Source of the DNA: Planctomycetota bacterium
GTDB taxonomy: Bacteria; Planctomycetota; Planctomycetia; Planctomycetales; Planctomycetaceae
DNA length: 48,429 nt
Direction: 5' to 3'
Assembly (NCBI GenBank): GCA_027624335.1
Contig: JAQBWV010000012.1
Span: 1-48,429 of the forward strand
Shown here: one piece after another, positions 23,963 through 34,294 of the stretch
Position numbering within the stretch: the first letter of the stretch is position 1
Layout: every line of letters starts with the position of its first letter
Translations under genes and position numbers: made by a program
The notes under the pieces: generated by a model
What the model was told of the DNA's origin: nothing
Seen by the model: the letters and a program-made list of their open reading frames with translations, nothing else
Database searches by the model: none

Positions 23963-25174
23963 ATGCTGAAGGGGAATGCTCTTGTTGGTCAGTCGGGTGG
24001 ACCGACCGCAGTTATCAACTCAACGCTTGCTGGCGTGATCGAAGCGTCGCGTCGTTCGAAACGAATCAGCCGCCTGTTCGGCATGCGGTTTGGTATCGAG
24101 GGTGTGCTGGGCAATCATCTGCTCGATCTGAACGATTACGATCGAGCGGCGACTCGAAAACTTCAATTCACGCCCAGTAGCGGACTGGGGTCCAGCCGGC
24201 TGAAACTGCAGGAGCAGCATTTCGAGCCGATTCTCAAGCTACTGAAGAAGTACAACATTCGCTACTTCTTCATGATTGGCGGAAACGACACGATGGACAC
24301 GATTCATCGCGTTGTCGAATTCGCTAACAATTCAGGTTACGAGATGGTTGGTGTCGGCGTCTCAAAAACGGTCGATAATGATCTGTTCGGTACCGATCAC
24401 ACGCCTGGCTACCCAAGTGCCGCCAGGTATGTGGCCTTGAGCGTTCAACAGGGTGGACGTCTGGCTCGAGACATGCAGCGGGTTGATCAGTTTGTCGTCT
24501 TCCAGACGGTTGGTCGCAGTGCGGGCTGGCTGCCTGCTGCTGCGGCGTGTGCGAAGAAGAATGCAGCCGATCCGCCGCACATTATTCTGATGCCTGAAGT
24601 TGCCTTTGATCGCGGAAGGTTTCTCGCTGCCGTTGAAAGTGCTCAAAAACGATTCGGATTCGTGTCGATCGTCTGCGGCGAGGGAATCACCAACGCTGAT
24701 GGCAGCCCGGTCAGCGCTTCCGGCACGCAGGACCGATTCGGCAACGTCGAGTTTGGTGCGATGGGCGGCACCAGCGCAGCGATGATGCTGCACCGGATGA
24801 TCAGCAACGAGTTTGGTTGGCGAGGCGAGTTTCAGGTGACCGAGTCGCTGCAGATGTGCGCTGCGGATCGCGCTGTAAAGCTTGATATCAACGAAGCGTT
24901 CGGGTGCGGGAAGGAAGCTGTCCGTCTGGCCGAGCAGGGGACCACTGGCGTGATGGTCACCATTGACCGAACTTCAAAACGCGGAGAACAGTATTCCTGC
25001 AGTTTTGGAACGATTCCACTGAGTGAGGTCGCCAATGCGGAACGACCACTGCCAGCAGGTTTCATAACTAAAGATGGCATGTCTGTGACCCAGGCGTTTC
25101 TGGAGTACGCCAATCCGCTGATTGGCGAGTTGCCGGAATTCTTTGATCTGAATCTCAGGAAGGCGAGGCCGTAA
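23963..25174 (+). CDS. pfp: Phosphofructokinase, PPi-dependent type
   Basis: Phosphorylates fructose 6-phosphate to fructose 1,6-bisphosphate in glycolysis (reversible if PPi-driven), cytoplasmic, 403 residues. The N-terminal nucleotide/PPi loop is VGQSGGPTAVINSTL. Phosphoryl-donor residues read GGNDT (106-110, Asp at the position of Gly104 in the E. coli ATP enzyme) and KTVDND (135-140, Lys at the position of Gly124). This Asp/Lys pair marks PPi-dependent enzymes. D138 is the catalytic Asp, and QTVGRSAGWL is the substrate block. The ATG at 23963 has GAGGA six bases upstream and is preferred over a TTG at 23942. It forms its own unit, convergent with the next gene. Confidence 0.9.
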   Translation: MLKGNALVGQSGGPTAVINSTLAGVIEASRRSKRISRLFGMRFGIEGVLGNHLLDLNDYDRAATRKLQFTPSSGLGSSRLKLQEQHFEPILKLLKKYNIRYFFMIGGNDTMDTIHRVVEFANNSGYEMVGVGVSKTVDNDLFGTDHTPGYPSAARYVALSVQQGGRLARDMQRVDQFVVFQTVGRSAGWLPAAAACAKKNAADPPHIILMPEVAFDRGRFLAAVESAQKRFGFVSIVCGEGITNADGSPVSASGTQDRFGNVEFGAMGGTSAAMMLHRMISNEFGWRGEFQVTESLQMCAADRAVKLDINEAFGCGKEAVRLAEQGTTGVMVTIDRTSKRGEQYSCSFGTIPLSEVANAERPLPAGFITKDGMSVTQAFLEYANPLIGELPEFFDLNLRKARP

Positions 25175-25214
25175 CACGATTTGCTAACGGGTAATTCGTC
25201 AGGCGAAGCGTGAC

Positions 25215-28200
25215 CTACAGGTTCTTGAGTGTGGAACGAGCCTGTGACTGGATGTTGGTAAAACGCGGTTGCCACTTTCCTTCGGCGATTGTTTTGAGGA
25301 GAGATTTTGCCTGTTGAGCGCGACCGTGTGATCTCAGCATCGTCGCGTGTTTCCAGAGCAGTTCGGGGTTTGTTGGCTCGGCGGCGAAGGCTTCACTCCA
25401 GGCCTGCCCGGCGAGCTGGATCTGGTTTGTTTCATTCAACGCGGATGCGAGATTGCTCCAGGCTCCCGAACTGTTGGCAGTGTTGACCAGGGGCGTCGTC
25501 CAGTATTCCCACGCGTCGTCGTGCAGTCCGACCCGTTGCAGAAGTTTCGCGACGCGATGACATGCATCCGTTGGATCCGGGTCGATCGATCGCCAGGCAT
25601 CTGCCGATTGAGTGATGCGTTCGACGAAGTCATCGGGAATTTGCATCTTCGCAGCGAGGCGTTCTTCGGCAAAGGATGTAAATCGGTCAAACAGTTTGTG
25701 GTACTCACGTTGCAATGACTCGACATTGACCGTGTCCGGGAGTGCGGCAAACTCCAGCCGCATGGCCTGTTCAAGCCGGCGTAAGGACTCGTCGCCATCT
25801 CCCTGTGCGCTGGCGATTTGAGACGCTGTCCGCCAGAGCCCGGCGTGTTCAGCACCGTTACGGTATCTCATCAGTCGACGTGTGAACTCTTCGGCGCGTT
25901 GCCAGTCGTTAATCGTGATCAGACAGCGCAGACCGGCAATAAGTAGACCCGGTCGTTTATCAAGATTCACCCCCGTAATCGCCTGATCGATCAATCGGGC
26001 TGCCGTATCGGTGTCGGTGATCGCTGCACACTGTTGCGCGAGCTGCAGCAGTTCCATTGATCGCTGTTGTTCCGCGAAAGGTCTGGCCGCAGCCAGAACG
26101 ACTTCGCTCCAGACCTGTGAATTTCCGAATTGAGCCACAAATCCAGACCGAATGTCGGCAGACAGTACGGGTGTCAGCCCGGCTTCGGTGAGATGTGACA
26201 GGAACTCGCCGTACAGCTTGCGAGCCTGCTCCTTTCGACCTGCAGAGATCAACCACTGAACTCGAGCCAGTCGAGCGTGTGAACCGAACCCTGGCTTGTC
26301 TTCAAATGAAGCAGCCTCTGCAGCCAGACGAGCGAATAACTTCTCCTGTGAACACGTCTCGTCGATAGATTTGTGGACGGTTCTCAGCAGCGTCCAGGCG
26401 ACAGAATACGATGAGCAACTGCGGATCAGTTCAAGTGCGCGACTCAGTTCTTTGCTGACCTGAGCTTCCGTGCGGTCCCGCGTCGCTCGACCGCTGGACC
26501 ACAGGGCGTACATGTTGTGTACCTCGGCCAGATGTCGAATGAATGGGCTGGCTGAATCCGGTAGGACAAACTCGCGACTGAGGTCCTGATCTCTCCACCA
26601 ATCAAAATGCTGAACCAGAAAGCTGCCCAGTGCGGATGCACCCTGGTTGTGCGATACCACTTCATGAATCGGCTGTGCATCACCAGTGGCTGAGGCTGCC
26701 AGCAGCACAGCAAAACCCATACGGCAGTCGTCCTTAGCGGCGAATCGCTGATTGATCACATTCCACAGTGCGGCAAAGTCACACTTCGCGACGTATGTCG
26801 CAATGAGTTTCAGAGCGTCTGCTTCCGCAAGCTGCGAGTAGTCTGTGCCACCGTTACCGGCGGGTTGTGCAGGAACGACGAGCGAGTACGAATCCGCTGA
26901 TCGATAAGGCAACGGCAGAATCACCAGTCCGTCAGTCTGTGGTTGGCCTGCTGGAGCGTCAGCGAGCTTCCTGCGCACAGTGGAACTGGCCAGCAACTTG
27001 TCGGCCTTATCGAGAATGTTGATGGAGCCATCTACTCCGTAAACGTGTCGCACCAGAACTTCTTCGGTTGGGAGTTTGACGAGACGGCGTTCTGAGACTC
27101 GACCGTCATGACCAAAGACGAGTTCGACGGACAGCCTGATTGGCTCTTTGCCTGGTGACTTGTCATCGCCTTTTGCAGACGTGTCTGGATCCGAAGACAC
27201 GTCAAGCGTCGATCGCTCTACCGGAGTGATGCGGATGGTGTTGCGGTCAACAAATTGAATATTGCAGCCGCTCGCCAGGTCTTCGACCGGTGGCAGGAAC
27301 CACGGCGTCATGCTCAGCAAGTCTCGGCGATGGAAGCGGCTGATCGTGCGTTTCGAACCAATGCCAAGTTCCGGGTAGAGATGCCAGAGTGTGGTTCCGT
27401 CTGACACGACCTGCTCGATCAGGCCATCCTGTGTCTGCCGTTCGATTCTGAGTGCTCCGGCAGCATTACAGAGTACGGTTGCTGCGACTGTGTCGTCGTG
27501 GCCCACGAATTCGATACGTTCCCAGCCGAAACTCCTAGCTTTCTCGATGAGACGTCGTGCCTCGTCATCGACGACTCCGGATTCAAGAGCGCGTTCTGTG
27601 TCGGATTCGGCTTCGACGACAGCCAGCACATCGGCGTGGGATGTCTGCATGGCCGTCGCATAGCTCAGCAGGTTGTTCAGCACGCCGGAGCGTCGGATCG
27701 GAACGTTAACGATCCCACCAGCAGGTCTGACCTGGTTCAGATGACGGCGACCAGGAATTCGAGTTCGCGCTACACGAGTGCTAAAAAAAGTGGTTTGAGG
27801 AATGAAACCGAATCTGCGAACGACGTCGAATTCCCGTTGCTGTGTTTCGAACTGCACGAGGCGATCAAGGTCAGCGTCCGGCGAATTCATACTGATGTAG
27901 AAGCTATCGAGAACAGGGACTCTTCCATAGCGTTCCTCAAGGTGGTAGCCGTCTTCAATCGGCTGGCGAATGAACGTGACCACAGGAGCAACCGATTCAG
28001 TAATGGTCGATTCACTCGGCGTGACCGGAATACTGAGGATCGGACCTTCGGTTGTGAAGTCCAGGTCATAGCGAGCGAGCAATGGTATGACGAACTCGCT
28101 TACGTCGAACGCACTGGTCCCCAGAGTGGCCACGGAAGAAGAACTGTTGACCAGTAGCGGGAGGGACTCAAGATCCTGAGTGCTGATCCAACCACGCTGT

Positions 28201-31200
28201 GAACGGAATCCAAGCCCGGACTGGTTAACTCCTCGAATCGTCGGCAATCCGCCAAAGAACTGAAGTCTGCTGTCTTCATACCGAACAGCCAAGTTCGGCC
28301 GCGCGGTCAAACGGCGAACGTCAGCGACACTGATGCCATCGATGTTCAGGTCATCCGTGATGAAATCCGACATGATTCCCTGGGATGGTTCTAATCCATT
28401 CTGGATGGCCCAATCAGAACCAGTTGGGAGCAGTGGTGACTGCCGATTTCTTCCTTCGAACAGCGGAACGATCCCGTCCGCAGAAGCCTGCATCCGGAAT
28501 CCCTTTTCGAAATCGCGCACACGCTGGTCGAAGTAGTGGTCGGCATAAGTCCCGCCAATCGTCTGGCGAGATAGACGGTCGACTGTCCATTCGTCACTGA
28601 AGAAGTCGTCTGAGCGTGCGAAGCCATGGAGATTGATGTTGCTGGCACTGACTTCTCTATTGCCGTTCTCGCCTTCGCCCCAGAGGAAGTGCTCATTCGC
28701 TGGCTGGATGCCCCGGTAGTTCAGATATTGTGCGTTGGACTTTGACCACCACGTGTGACTTTCCGGGATGGAGAAGTCAGATTGACTGTTGAACTCCACA
28801 GTGTTTGCGAACTGGCGTTGCCACCTATCCCGATACACAGCTGCGGCTGAGACCGCAATGGTCGGTGGGCGCCGATAGAGCACGGTGTCTATGACCGATG
28901 TGATTTTCCTGCTCGATAATTCTTCAGCAAGCCTGATTCGATTTCGCAGGAGTTCTTCACTGCGTTCTTCCTGCGTCAAAAGCGACTTCAGACTGGCCAG
29001 CTCGTCAGGAGTCCGACGGTCCCGCACTCCCAGGTCGACGTTGGCCTGCGCGACCTCACGTCGTGCTCTTTGCGACTTCAGCTGTCGCTTCAGGATGTCG
29101 ACCGGCGGCTCGTTCGTCGGCAACATCGGCCCCGGTTCGTGGACCACCTGAATGGTTTGCGGAGCCGGATATAGCGCCCAGTGATCCTTGCGGCCTCGGT
29201 CGACATTGAACTGTTCGTACATGGCTTCGTCCTCGAGGACAAGCAGCGAGGTGAACGGCGACATCACGTACATTGCTTTGCTGAGCTTGATAATCGTGTC
29301 CTTGCTGGCGGCGGCTCCGCTGGCGACCAGGCGATCGATTTCAAGGCGAGCCCACGTGCGGGGCAGATAATCTGCCTGCGGAGCAACGTTCGTGACATTC
29401 AATGTTTTCGTAAACGGCTTGCCATTCAGCATTCCGGTGACGGTCACTGAATCAAGCGGCTTCGCACTCAGTGGCAGGCGAGTGATCGCGGCGATCTCCT
29501 GTCCTTGCGAGATCGTGTCGGCGAACGTCAGGAAGCGAACGTTCTTACGGTCGCTGTCGACTTTGAGATCGATCAGCCGTGGTGAGTTCAACGTCGAAAG
29601 AAGTTCGAACGCGCGCCAGCTCACCTTTTCGTCCGGATTGATCTGAGTGAAGTGTCCGCCGGTGCGGCCAGCCGCCGACTTCATGAAAGAACGGGACCAG
29701 AGTTTGCCAACTCCGACACCAACGTATTGCACGTCTGCCGGCAGCGATGTGAGCAGCCGGTGTTCGTCCCGTTCGCCGAGAACCGGCGTCGCTGAACCGA
29801 CGTGAACCAGGTATGTATCATCGTCAGATCGACATAACGGCTTCGCGGTGTCGAACGCCAGCTCAAGATTCAATGCTCCCACAAGGTGGGCGTTCTCAAG
29901 GTACGACACCGCCTTCTCGATGTTCTTCGCTGAACAGCGAACCGGTTTGGTTCGAAAGGTTTCAGCACGCGTTGCCGCATTGACGACCGAGAACGTGTCG
30001 TCATGCTCGGCGTGCTTCAGCATGGTGTGGATGACGTCAAGCTGAACTCGCGCCAGCAGCGGGTTGCGGTCGCCGGACGACTCATACAGAAAGACCCAGT
30101 TGCGGCGCGGACGCTCCAGTTCACCGCTCAGGTTGGGGCGGAACCTCAGCATCTGATAGCTGTGTCCTTCGTGCTGTGCACCGGAGAACGCGACGGATTC
30201 GGTGACTACTCTGGAAAGACTGTTGTTCGAGCTGCCGGAAGAAGTCAGCTCGACGACGAGATCCTTATCGAGTACGGCGTTCTGCAGATCGCCTTCCAGG
30301 ATCAGATCGTCACTCTCTTCGGTCGCCTTCAGCAGATGAGTCGGACTGAACCAGCGAATCCTGCCCGCAGCATTCGCGATCGTCAGACGCGTGGACCAGT
30401 CCCGCACCTGATCCAGACTATGACCTGCCGGAAAGCGATATGTCGTCCGGTCATAGTCGCTAGGAAGACGCTGTGTGTAGCTGAGCACGATCCGCTTCTC
30501 CTGTCGTGGTTCAAGCGGAAAGACTCGCATTTTGAAAGTGCTTCCGTCGACCCATTCGAGTAGCGCGGGGTCACGTTTCGTGTGCATGATCTGCTCGAAC
30601 ACGTTGCGGCCGTGATCCCGTTCAACCATTCCGCCTTCCATGAGCTCGCCGTTGACGTACATGGCCAATCGGGACAGAGAAGCATCCGGGGGCAGTGGAA
30701 ACTTGAACGTTCCCTCCTGACGCTCGTGAGTGTGGTTGAAATAGGTCTGATCGATTGTCGTTCGAGCAAAGCCGTCCTCGATGTGAGCGTCAACATGAAA
30801 CTTTCTCAGGGAGAGCTTCATCTCCTGACCGGACGGGTCGACGACAATCAACGATCCGCCGTCGTGACCGCTTTTGGGAACAAGCGAGGTCTCAGCAGCG
30901 GCAATCAGTTCGCGAGTCCACGACAGGGCCTGAGAAGCTCGCGGTGCCGCGGCGATAGAAACGTCGGAGTCCCTGCCTGGTGCCGCAGCGACCTGACCGC
31001 CAGTAATAACCGCGCTCGCACCGCTAACGCGGACTTTTCCCTGAGTCACAAGAACTTCGGTTTCCCGGTCGCCGGATGAGACAGCGAACTTCGTCCCCAG
31101 TGCCGTGACCGATCGGTCTGGCGTCTCGACGACGAACGGACCCTGGTTGGACATGTTCGCTGGTGTGACTTCGACAAAGAGTTGTCCTCGATGCAGTGCC

Positions 31201-31841
31201 ACAGTTCGATCGCCGGTCATAGCGGCAGTGGATCGCTCATTGAGATAGAGGATCGAGCCGTCCGGCAGCAGGGCTCGACGACGTTCACGAGCGGCGGTGC
31301 GGATTGTTTGTCCAACAATTAGTCGTTCTGGTGGTGTTTCCAGAGGACGGGGCTGGGCAACGTACCGGAACTGTTGAGTGGATTGATCAAGTGCATCCGG
31401 ACTGTAGACCAGACGTGTTCCGGGAATCAGGTCGCCGCTCGCGGGTGACCTGTTCCCGGCTGTCTGAAAAAGCCCGTACGCCGTCAGCATACAAATTGCC
31501 GTCGTCGCGATGGCGACAATTGCGGCACTGCCGTTCTGGGGCCGTCTAAAGGAATATCCTGGCGGAGGCGTCTCACGAGGGGCGGGTCTGCTTGACGTGG
31601 AATTGCGGTTCTGCATGACCTCCATTCCTGCGTGAGTTCCGGAGACCCGGTCGATCGAACCACGAACCTGTTCCATGATCCGAAGAACCTCGGACTCATC
31701 GAGCGGCGATGCGGCGATCTCGGACAGCTGAGCCTCGATCGCCGCGTTGCTGTCGACGCCGTTTAGTTGCCCGCTGAGCTGATGCACGGCGGCCTTGATC
31801 CGGCTGCGGAACCGTTCGTCCCGCTCGTTGTATTCATGCAT
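25215..31841 (-). CDS. Giant FecR/VIT-domain membrane protein with TPR-like C-terminus
   Basis: A 2208-residue protein. An N-terminal cytoplasmic segment of about 100 residues could be an anti-sigma-like region. One membrane helix (about 105-126) is followed by a FecR-like domain (about 175-290, ERRRALLPDGSILYLNERS to TALGTKFAVSSG) and a VIT domain (about 330-460, DQTYFNHTHERQEGTFKFPL). A von Willebrand A-like stretch (about 560-750) comes next. Around 855-895 is a block typical of VIT proteins (MSPFTSLLVLEDEAMY), then a coiled coil at about 925-985 containing VAxANxDLGVRDxxTxDE. A long middle section was not recognised, and the last 500 residues form a TPR-like helical region. The ECF sigma gene ends 47 bases upstream, so the pair is probably one operon: the sigma factor with a trans-membrane regulator. 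Confidence 0.85.
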   Translation of the reverse strand: MHEYNERDERFRSRIKAAVHQLSGQLNGVDSNAAIEAQLSEIAASPLDESEVLRIMEQVRGSIDRVSGTHAGMEVMQNRNSTSSRPAPRETPPPGYSFRRPQNGSAAIVAIATTAICMLTAYGLFQTAGNRSPASGDLIPGTRLVYSPDALDQSTQQFRYVAQPRPLETPPERLIVGQTIRTAARERRRALLPDGSILYLNERSTAAMTGDRTVALHRGQLFVEVTPANMSNQGPFVVETPDRSVTALGTKFAVSSGDRETEVLVTQGKVRVSGASAVITGGQVAAAPGRDSDVSIAAAPRASQALSWTRELIAAAETSLVPKSGHDGGSLIVVDPSGQEMKLSLRKFHVDAHIEDGFARTTIDQTYFNHTHERQEGTFKFPLPPDASLSRLAMYVNGELMEGGMVERDHGRNVFEQIMHTKRDPALLEWVDGSTFKMRVFPLEPRQEKRIVLSYTQRLPSDYDRTTYRFPAGHSLDQVRDWSTRLTIANAAGRIRWFSPTHLLKATEESDDLILEGDLQNAVLDKDLVVELTSSGSSNNSLSRVVTESVAFSGAQHEGHSYQMLRFRPNLSGELERPRRNWVFLYESSGDRNPLLARVQLDVIHTMLKHAEHDDTFSVVNAATRAETFRTKPVRCSAKNIEKAVSYLENAHLVGALNLELAFDTAKPLCRSDDDTYLVHVGSATPVLGERDEHRLLTSLPADVQYVGVGVGKLWSRSFMKSAAGRTGGHFTQINPDEKVSWRAFELLSTLNSPRLIDLKVDSDRKNVRFLTFADTISQGQEIAAITRLPLSAKPLDSVTVTGMLNGKPFTKTLNVTNVAPQADYLPRTWARLEIDRLVASGAAASKDTIIKLSKAMYVMSPFTSLLVLEDEAMYEQFNVDRGRKDHWALYPAPQTIQVVHEPGPMLPTNEPPVDILKRQLKSQRARREVAQANVDLGVRDRRTPDELASLKSLLTQEERSEELLRNRIRLAEELSSRKITSVIDTVLYRRPPTIAVSAAAVYRDRWQRQFANTVEFNSQSDFSIPESHTWWSKSNAQYLNYRGIQPANEHFLWGEGENGNREVSASNINLHGFARSDDFFSDEWTVDRLSRQTIGGTYADHYFDQRVRDFEKGFRMQASADGIVPLFEGRNRQSPLLPTGSDWAIQNGLEPSQGIMSDFITDDLNIDGISVADVRRLTARPNLAVRYEDSRLQFFGGLPTIRGVNQSGLGFRSQRGWISTQDLESLPLLVNSSSSVATLGTSAFDVSEFVIPLLARYDLDFTTEGPILSIPVTPSESTITESVAPVVTFIRQPIEDGYHLEERYGRVPVLDSFYISMNSPDADLDRLVQFETQQREFDVVRRFGFIPQTTFFSTRVARTRIPGRRHLNQVRPAGGIVNVPIRRSGVLNNLLSYATAMQTSHADVLAVVEAESDTERALESGVVDDEARRLIEKARSFGWERIEFVGHDDTVAATVLCNAAGALRIERQTQDGLIEQVVSDGTTLWHLYPELGIGSKRTISRFHRRDLLSMTPWFLPPVEDLASGCNIQFVDRNTIRITPVERSTLDVSSDPDTSAKGDDKSPGKEPIRLSVELVFGHDGRVSERRLVKLPTEEVLVRHVYGVDGSINILDKADKLLASSTVRRKLADAPAGQPQTDGLVILPLPYRSADSYSLVVPAQPAGNGGTDYSQLAEADALKLIATYVAKCDFAALWNVINQRFAAKDDCRMGFAVLLAASATGDAQPIHEVVSHNQGASALGSFLVQHFDWWRDQDLSREFVLPDSASPFIRHLAEVHNMYALWSSGRATRDRTEAQVSKELSRALELIRSCSSYSVAWTLLRTVHKSIDETCSQEKLFARLAAEAASFEDKPGFGSHARLARVQWLISAGRKEQARKLYGEFLSHLTEAGLTPVLSADIRSGFVAQFGNSQVWSEVVLAAARPFAEQQRSMELLQLAQQCAAITDTDTAARLIDQAITGVNLDKRPGLLIAGLRCLITINDWQRAEEFTRRLMRYRNGAEHAGLWRTASQIASAQGDGDESLRRLEQAMRLEFAALPDTVNVESLQREYHKLFDRFTSFAEERLAAKMQIPDDFVERITQSADAWRSIDPDPTDACHRVAKLLQRVGLHDDAWEYWTTPLVNTANSSGAWSNLASALNETNQIQLAGQAWSEAFAAEPTNPELLWKHATMLRSHGRAQQAKSLLKTIAEGKWQPRFTNIQSQARSTLKNL

Positions 31842-31888
31842 GGCAATGTCCCGCGTGTGCGGAGAAAAGGTAGAGCGAAGTCGTCATC

Positions 31889-32548
31889 TCAGTCGTTGTG
31901 TTCCCGCCCCAGACGGCCCATTTCTGAACGGAGTGTTTCCAGGGCGCGTCGTCGATAGACTCGAATTGTCGAAGCTGGGATCCCAAGTTCGCTGGCCAGG
32001 TCCTGGCTGGCGACTTTGCCGTCTGTGGACTCTGCATCCGCCAGCAGAATTCTTCGTTGCGCCTCGGGCAGCAGTTTCATCACTTCGATAAGGTCTGCGC
32101 CGATTGGTCGCGAACTCTGTGGCCTGTTGGTCGTCTCTCGATCGTCGCTCGGAGAAAAGTTGTCAGTCTGGTTGTCATCGGTTTCCGACTCTGACGTGCG
32201 ATGGTCAATGATTGCGGCCAGAGCCAGCGGTTCGAACGCTACTTCGAGCTGCCTCGCTTTGTGCCATCCGTGCCGCAGGACGTCTCGGGCGACATTCTCG
32301 GCGATGCGGTAAAACCAGACTCTCAGCGATGCTCTGGAAGAGTCATAACGGGCTCGGTACTGCCACATTCGGTAGAGCGAGACGGCCAGGATGTCCTCAA
32401 AGTCGGTATCAGTGAGTGGTCCGAAAAACTTTCGTCGCAGGAGTGCTCGGACTGGCGGGCCGTGTGCGCGCAGGGCGGCTTCGAGGGCGTTCTCGTCGCC
32501 AGAAATCAGCCGTTGTCCGATGTCGGACTGGCTTGTGCTGTCTGCCAT
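31889..32548 (-). CDS. ECF-type RNA polymerase sigma factor
   Basis: A 219-residue sigma-70 family factor of the extracytoplasmic function group. Region 2 spans about residues 10-90 (FEDILAVSLYRMWQYRARYD, then SLRVWFYRIAENVARDVLR as region 2.3/2.4). A polar, probably disordered linker (about 115-145) separates it from region 4 at about 150-212. Region 4 carries the helix-turn-helix SQDLASELGIPASTIRVYRRRALETLR. It is followed after 47 bases by the giant FecR/VIT protein, whose cytoplasmic N-terminus is the obvious candidate regulator. Target promoters are unknown. Confidence 0.93.
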   Translation of the reverse strand: MADSTSQSDIGQRLISGDENALEAALRAHGPPVRALLRRKFFGPLTDTDFEDILAVSLYRMWQYRARYDSSRASLRVWFYRIAENVARDVLRHGWHKARQLEVAFEPLALAAIIDHRTSESETDDNQTDNFSPSDDRETTNRPQSSRPIGADLIEVMKLLPEAQRRILLADAESTDGKVASQDLASELGIPASTIRVYRRRALETLRSEMGRLGREHND

Positions 32549-32653
32549 GCTGCACGCTGCTCGCCAGAGGAAGAATCCGTTGTCTGGTTTCGCGAGTATA
32601 TACAGCAGGGGTGTTACACGAGGTCGGAAGCGGAATGCGAAAGTCGAAACGCT

Positions 32654-34294
32654 TCAACAGCTGACGACTTTGCGGGCTCGCCAGACGGATTCCAGAACGG
32701 CTTCGACGTACTTCTCGTCGGAGAACGGGCTCATGATGTACGACTTTAACGCGACGACGGGAGCGCCGTAGTCGGTCTCGCGGTAGCAGTCGGTTAGCGA
32801 TATCACGACGCCGCGGCCCTGTAGAGCTTCTGCCTGGATTTCGGCGAAGATGCGGCGGTTGTAGTCGTTGTATTTCTCAAGCGTGTCGCGGAAGGCCGGG
32901 TCGGCCATTTCCCGTTTCGAAACGGTGAAGGTGTCGACGTCATCCGGATAGACACGGAAAAGTGTAACAGGTCCAAAGTTTTCGCTGTTGAGTACCGTGG
33001 TCGCCGCGTGTCCTTCAAGATGTTCGGCCAGGGATTCGGACATCGTGACCAGATGCCCAAGCAGTGCCTGCAGACCTTCCCGCCCGAAGAGCAGCAGATT
33101 TCCGAGAGCGGCCATCGGACCGGCTCCACCGCGGCTGGTTTCCAGTGTGTACTTGCCGGGGTGATAATTACCCGACTTGAACAGGTACGGCATCGCCTCG
33201 GCGTCGCGTGCGATCAGGGCCAGGTCGTCCGCTGACTTCGCCAGAAACAGGCTCGAAATGTACGGCGTGAATCCTGTCTTGTGAAAATCGATACCCAGCG
33301 AATCTGACAGGTGCAACTGGCTGATGCGTCGCTTCGTTCCCGCCAGCGACCGCACGGTGCGAGGGCGAAAGCCCAGCGGGTTGTCATCAAAGTTGTAGTC
33401 GTTGAACACGCTCCAGGCCCAGCCGATCACGGCGTCGGCGTGAATATGTGGAACGTAGTCCAGTGAGAACTCGTCAACGAGGCGGTCTCGGATTTCGCGG
33501 ATCGTTGCCAGGTCATCGAGGCCGAACGCGTCAGTCGTTCCCATCGTTGCCACAATCATGGCGATCCTGCGACCGGCCTTGAGAGCGTCCCGGCACATCG
33601 TTTCCAGCAGGCACGTACGGACATCGTTTTCGGCGGAGCTGGGAACTTCGATGACACTATCTTCGCCGAGTCCCATCCAGCCGGCGACCGTTCTGCAGGC
33701 GTAGTGAGCGCAGTCGGACGCGATGATGACAGCCGGCTCCCGAATGCCGCTCTTCATCGAGCCGGGACAGGCTTTTTCAAGACCGATTCGAGCGGCGTAA
33801 AGCAGCGTACCGGTGCCTCCGAAGGTGAAGACTCCCTGAGAGTGCGCCGGGGCGTAACCGACAAGGTCGGAAATCATCGCCGACACTTCAACCTCGGAAA
33901 GCGCAACCTGTCGCGACGATTCCTCACTGGCCAGATTCGGATTGTAGATCGACGGAAGCAGCGCTCCGATGATTCCCGCGATGGCCGGCGGCGGAATAAC
34001 ATTGATCTGAGCCCGCGGGTGCCCCCACACGAAGATGCCCGACAGATGGTCAACCAGTTGCGTCGTGACCTCTTCCAGAGATTGCATTCCGGGCGCGATG
34101 CGTGCCAGCCGCGCGGCATCGAAGTCCAGCTCCTGCGGACTGCCGAGGATCGGCGAGACCGATTTCATCGCGTCGACCTGGTCCAGTGCCCGCATGATCG
34201 AAAACACGAAATACGCATCATGCACCCGGTCAGAAACCGGCTGCGGAAACGTCTGACGCAGCGATTTGACCAGTTTGTAGTATGGTGCCGTCAT
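32654..34294 (-). CDS. PLP-dependent decarboxylase, group II (glutamate/aspartate decarboxylase-like)
   Basis: A 546-residue fold-type I pyridoxal-phosphate enzyme. PLP forms a Schiff base with K339 in GIDFHKTGF, preceded by the characteristic His338. HIHADAVIGWA holds the Asp that pairs with the pyridine nitrogen. GVFTFGGTGTLLYAARIG is the phosphate-binding loop, and FVWGHPRAQINVIPPP is the N-terminal substrate/dimer region. The family decarboxylates glutamate, aspartate or aromatic amino acids; the substrate cannot be chosen from sequence alone. No signal peptide. ATG start at 34294. It lies 105 bases upstream of the ECF sigma gene on the same strand, but a functional link is not evident. 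Confidence 0.9.
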   Translation of the reverse strand: MTAPYYKLVKSLRQTFPQPVSDRVHDAYFVFSIMRALDQVDAMKSVSPILGSPQELDFDAARLARIAPGMQSLEEVTTQLVDHLSGIFVWGHPRAQINVIPPPAIAGIIGALLPSIYNPNLASEESSRQVALSEVEVSAMISDLVGYAPAHSQGVFTFGGTGTLLYAARIGLEKACPGSMKSGIREPAVIIASDCAHYACRTVAGWMGLGEDSVIEVPSSAENDVRTCLLETMCRDALKAGRRIAMIVATMGTTDAFGLDDLATIREIRDRLVDEFSLDYVPHIHADAVIGWAWSVFNDYNFDDNPLGFRPRTVRSLAGTKRRISQLHLSDSLGIDFHKTGFTPYISSLFLAKSADDLALIARDAEAMPYLFKSGNYHPGKYTLETSRGGAGPMAALGNLLLFGREGLQALLGHLVTMSESLAEHLEGHAATTVLNSENFGPVTLFRVYPDDVDTFTVSKREMADPAFRDTLEKYNDYNRRIFAEIQAEALQGRGVVISLTDCYRETDYGAPVVALKSYIMSPFSDEKYVEAVLESVWRARKVVSC

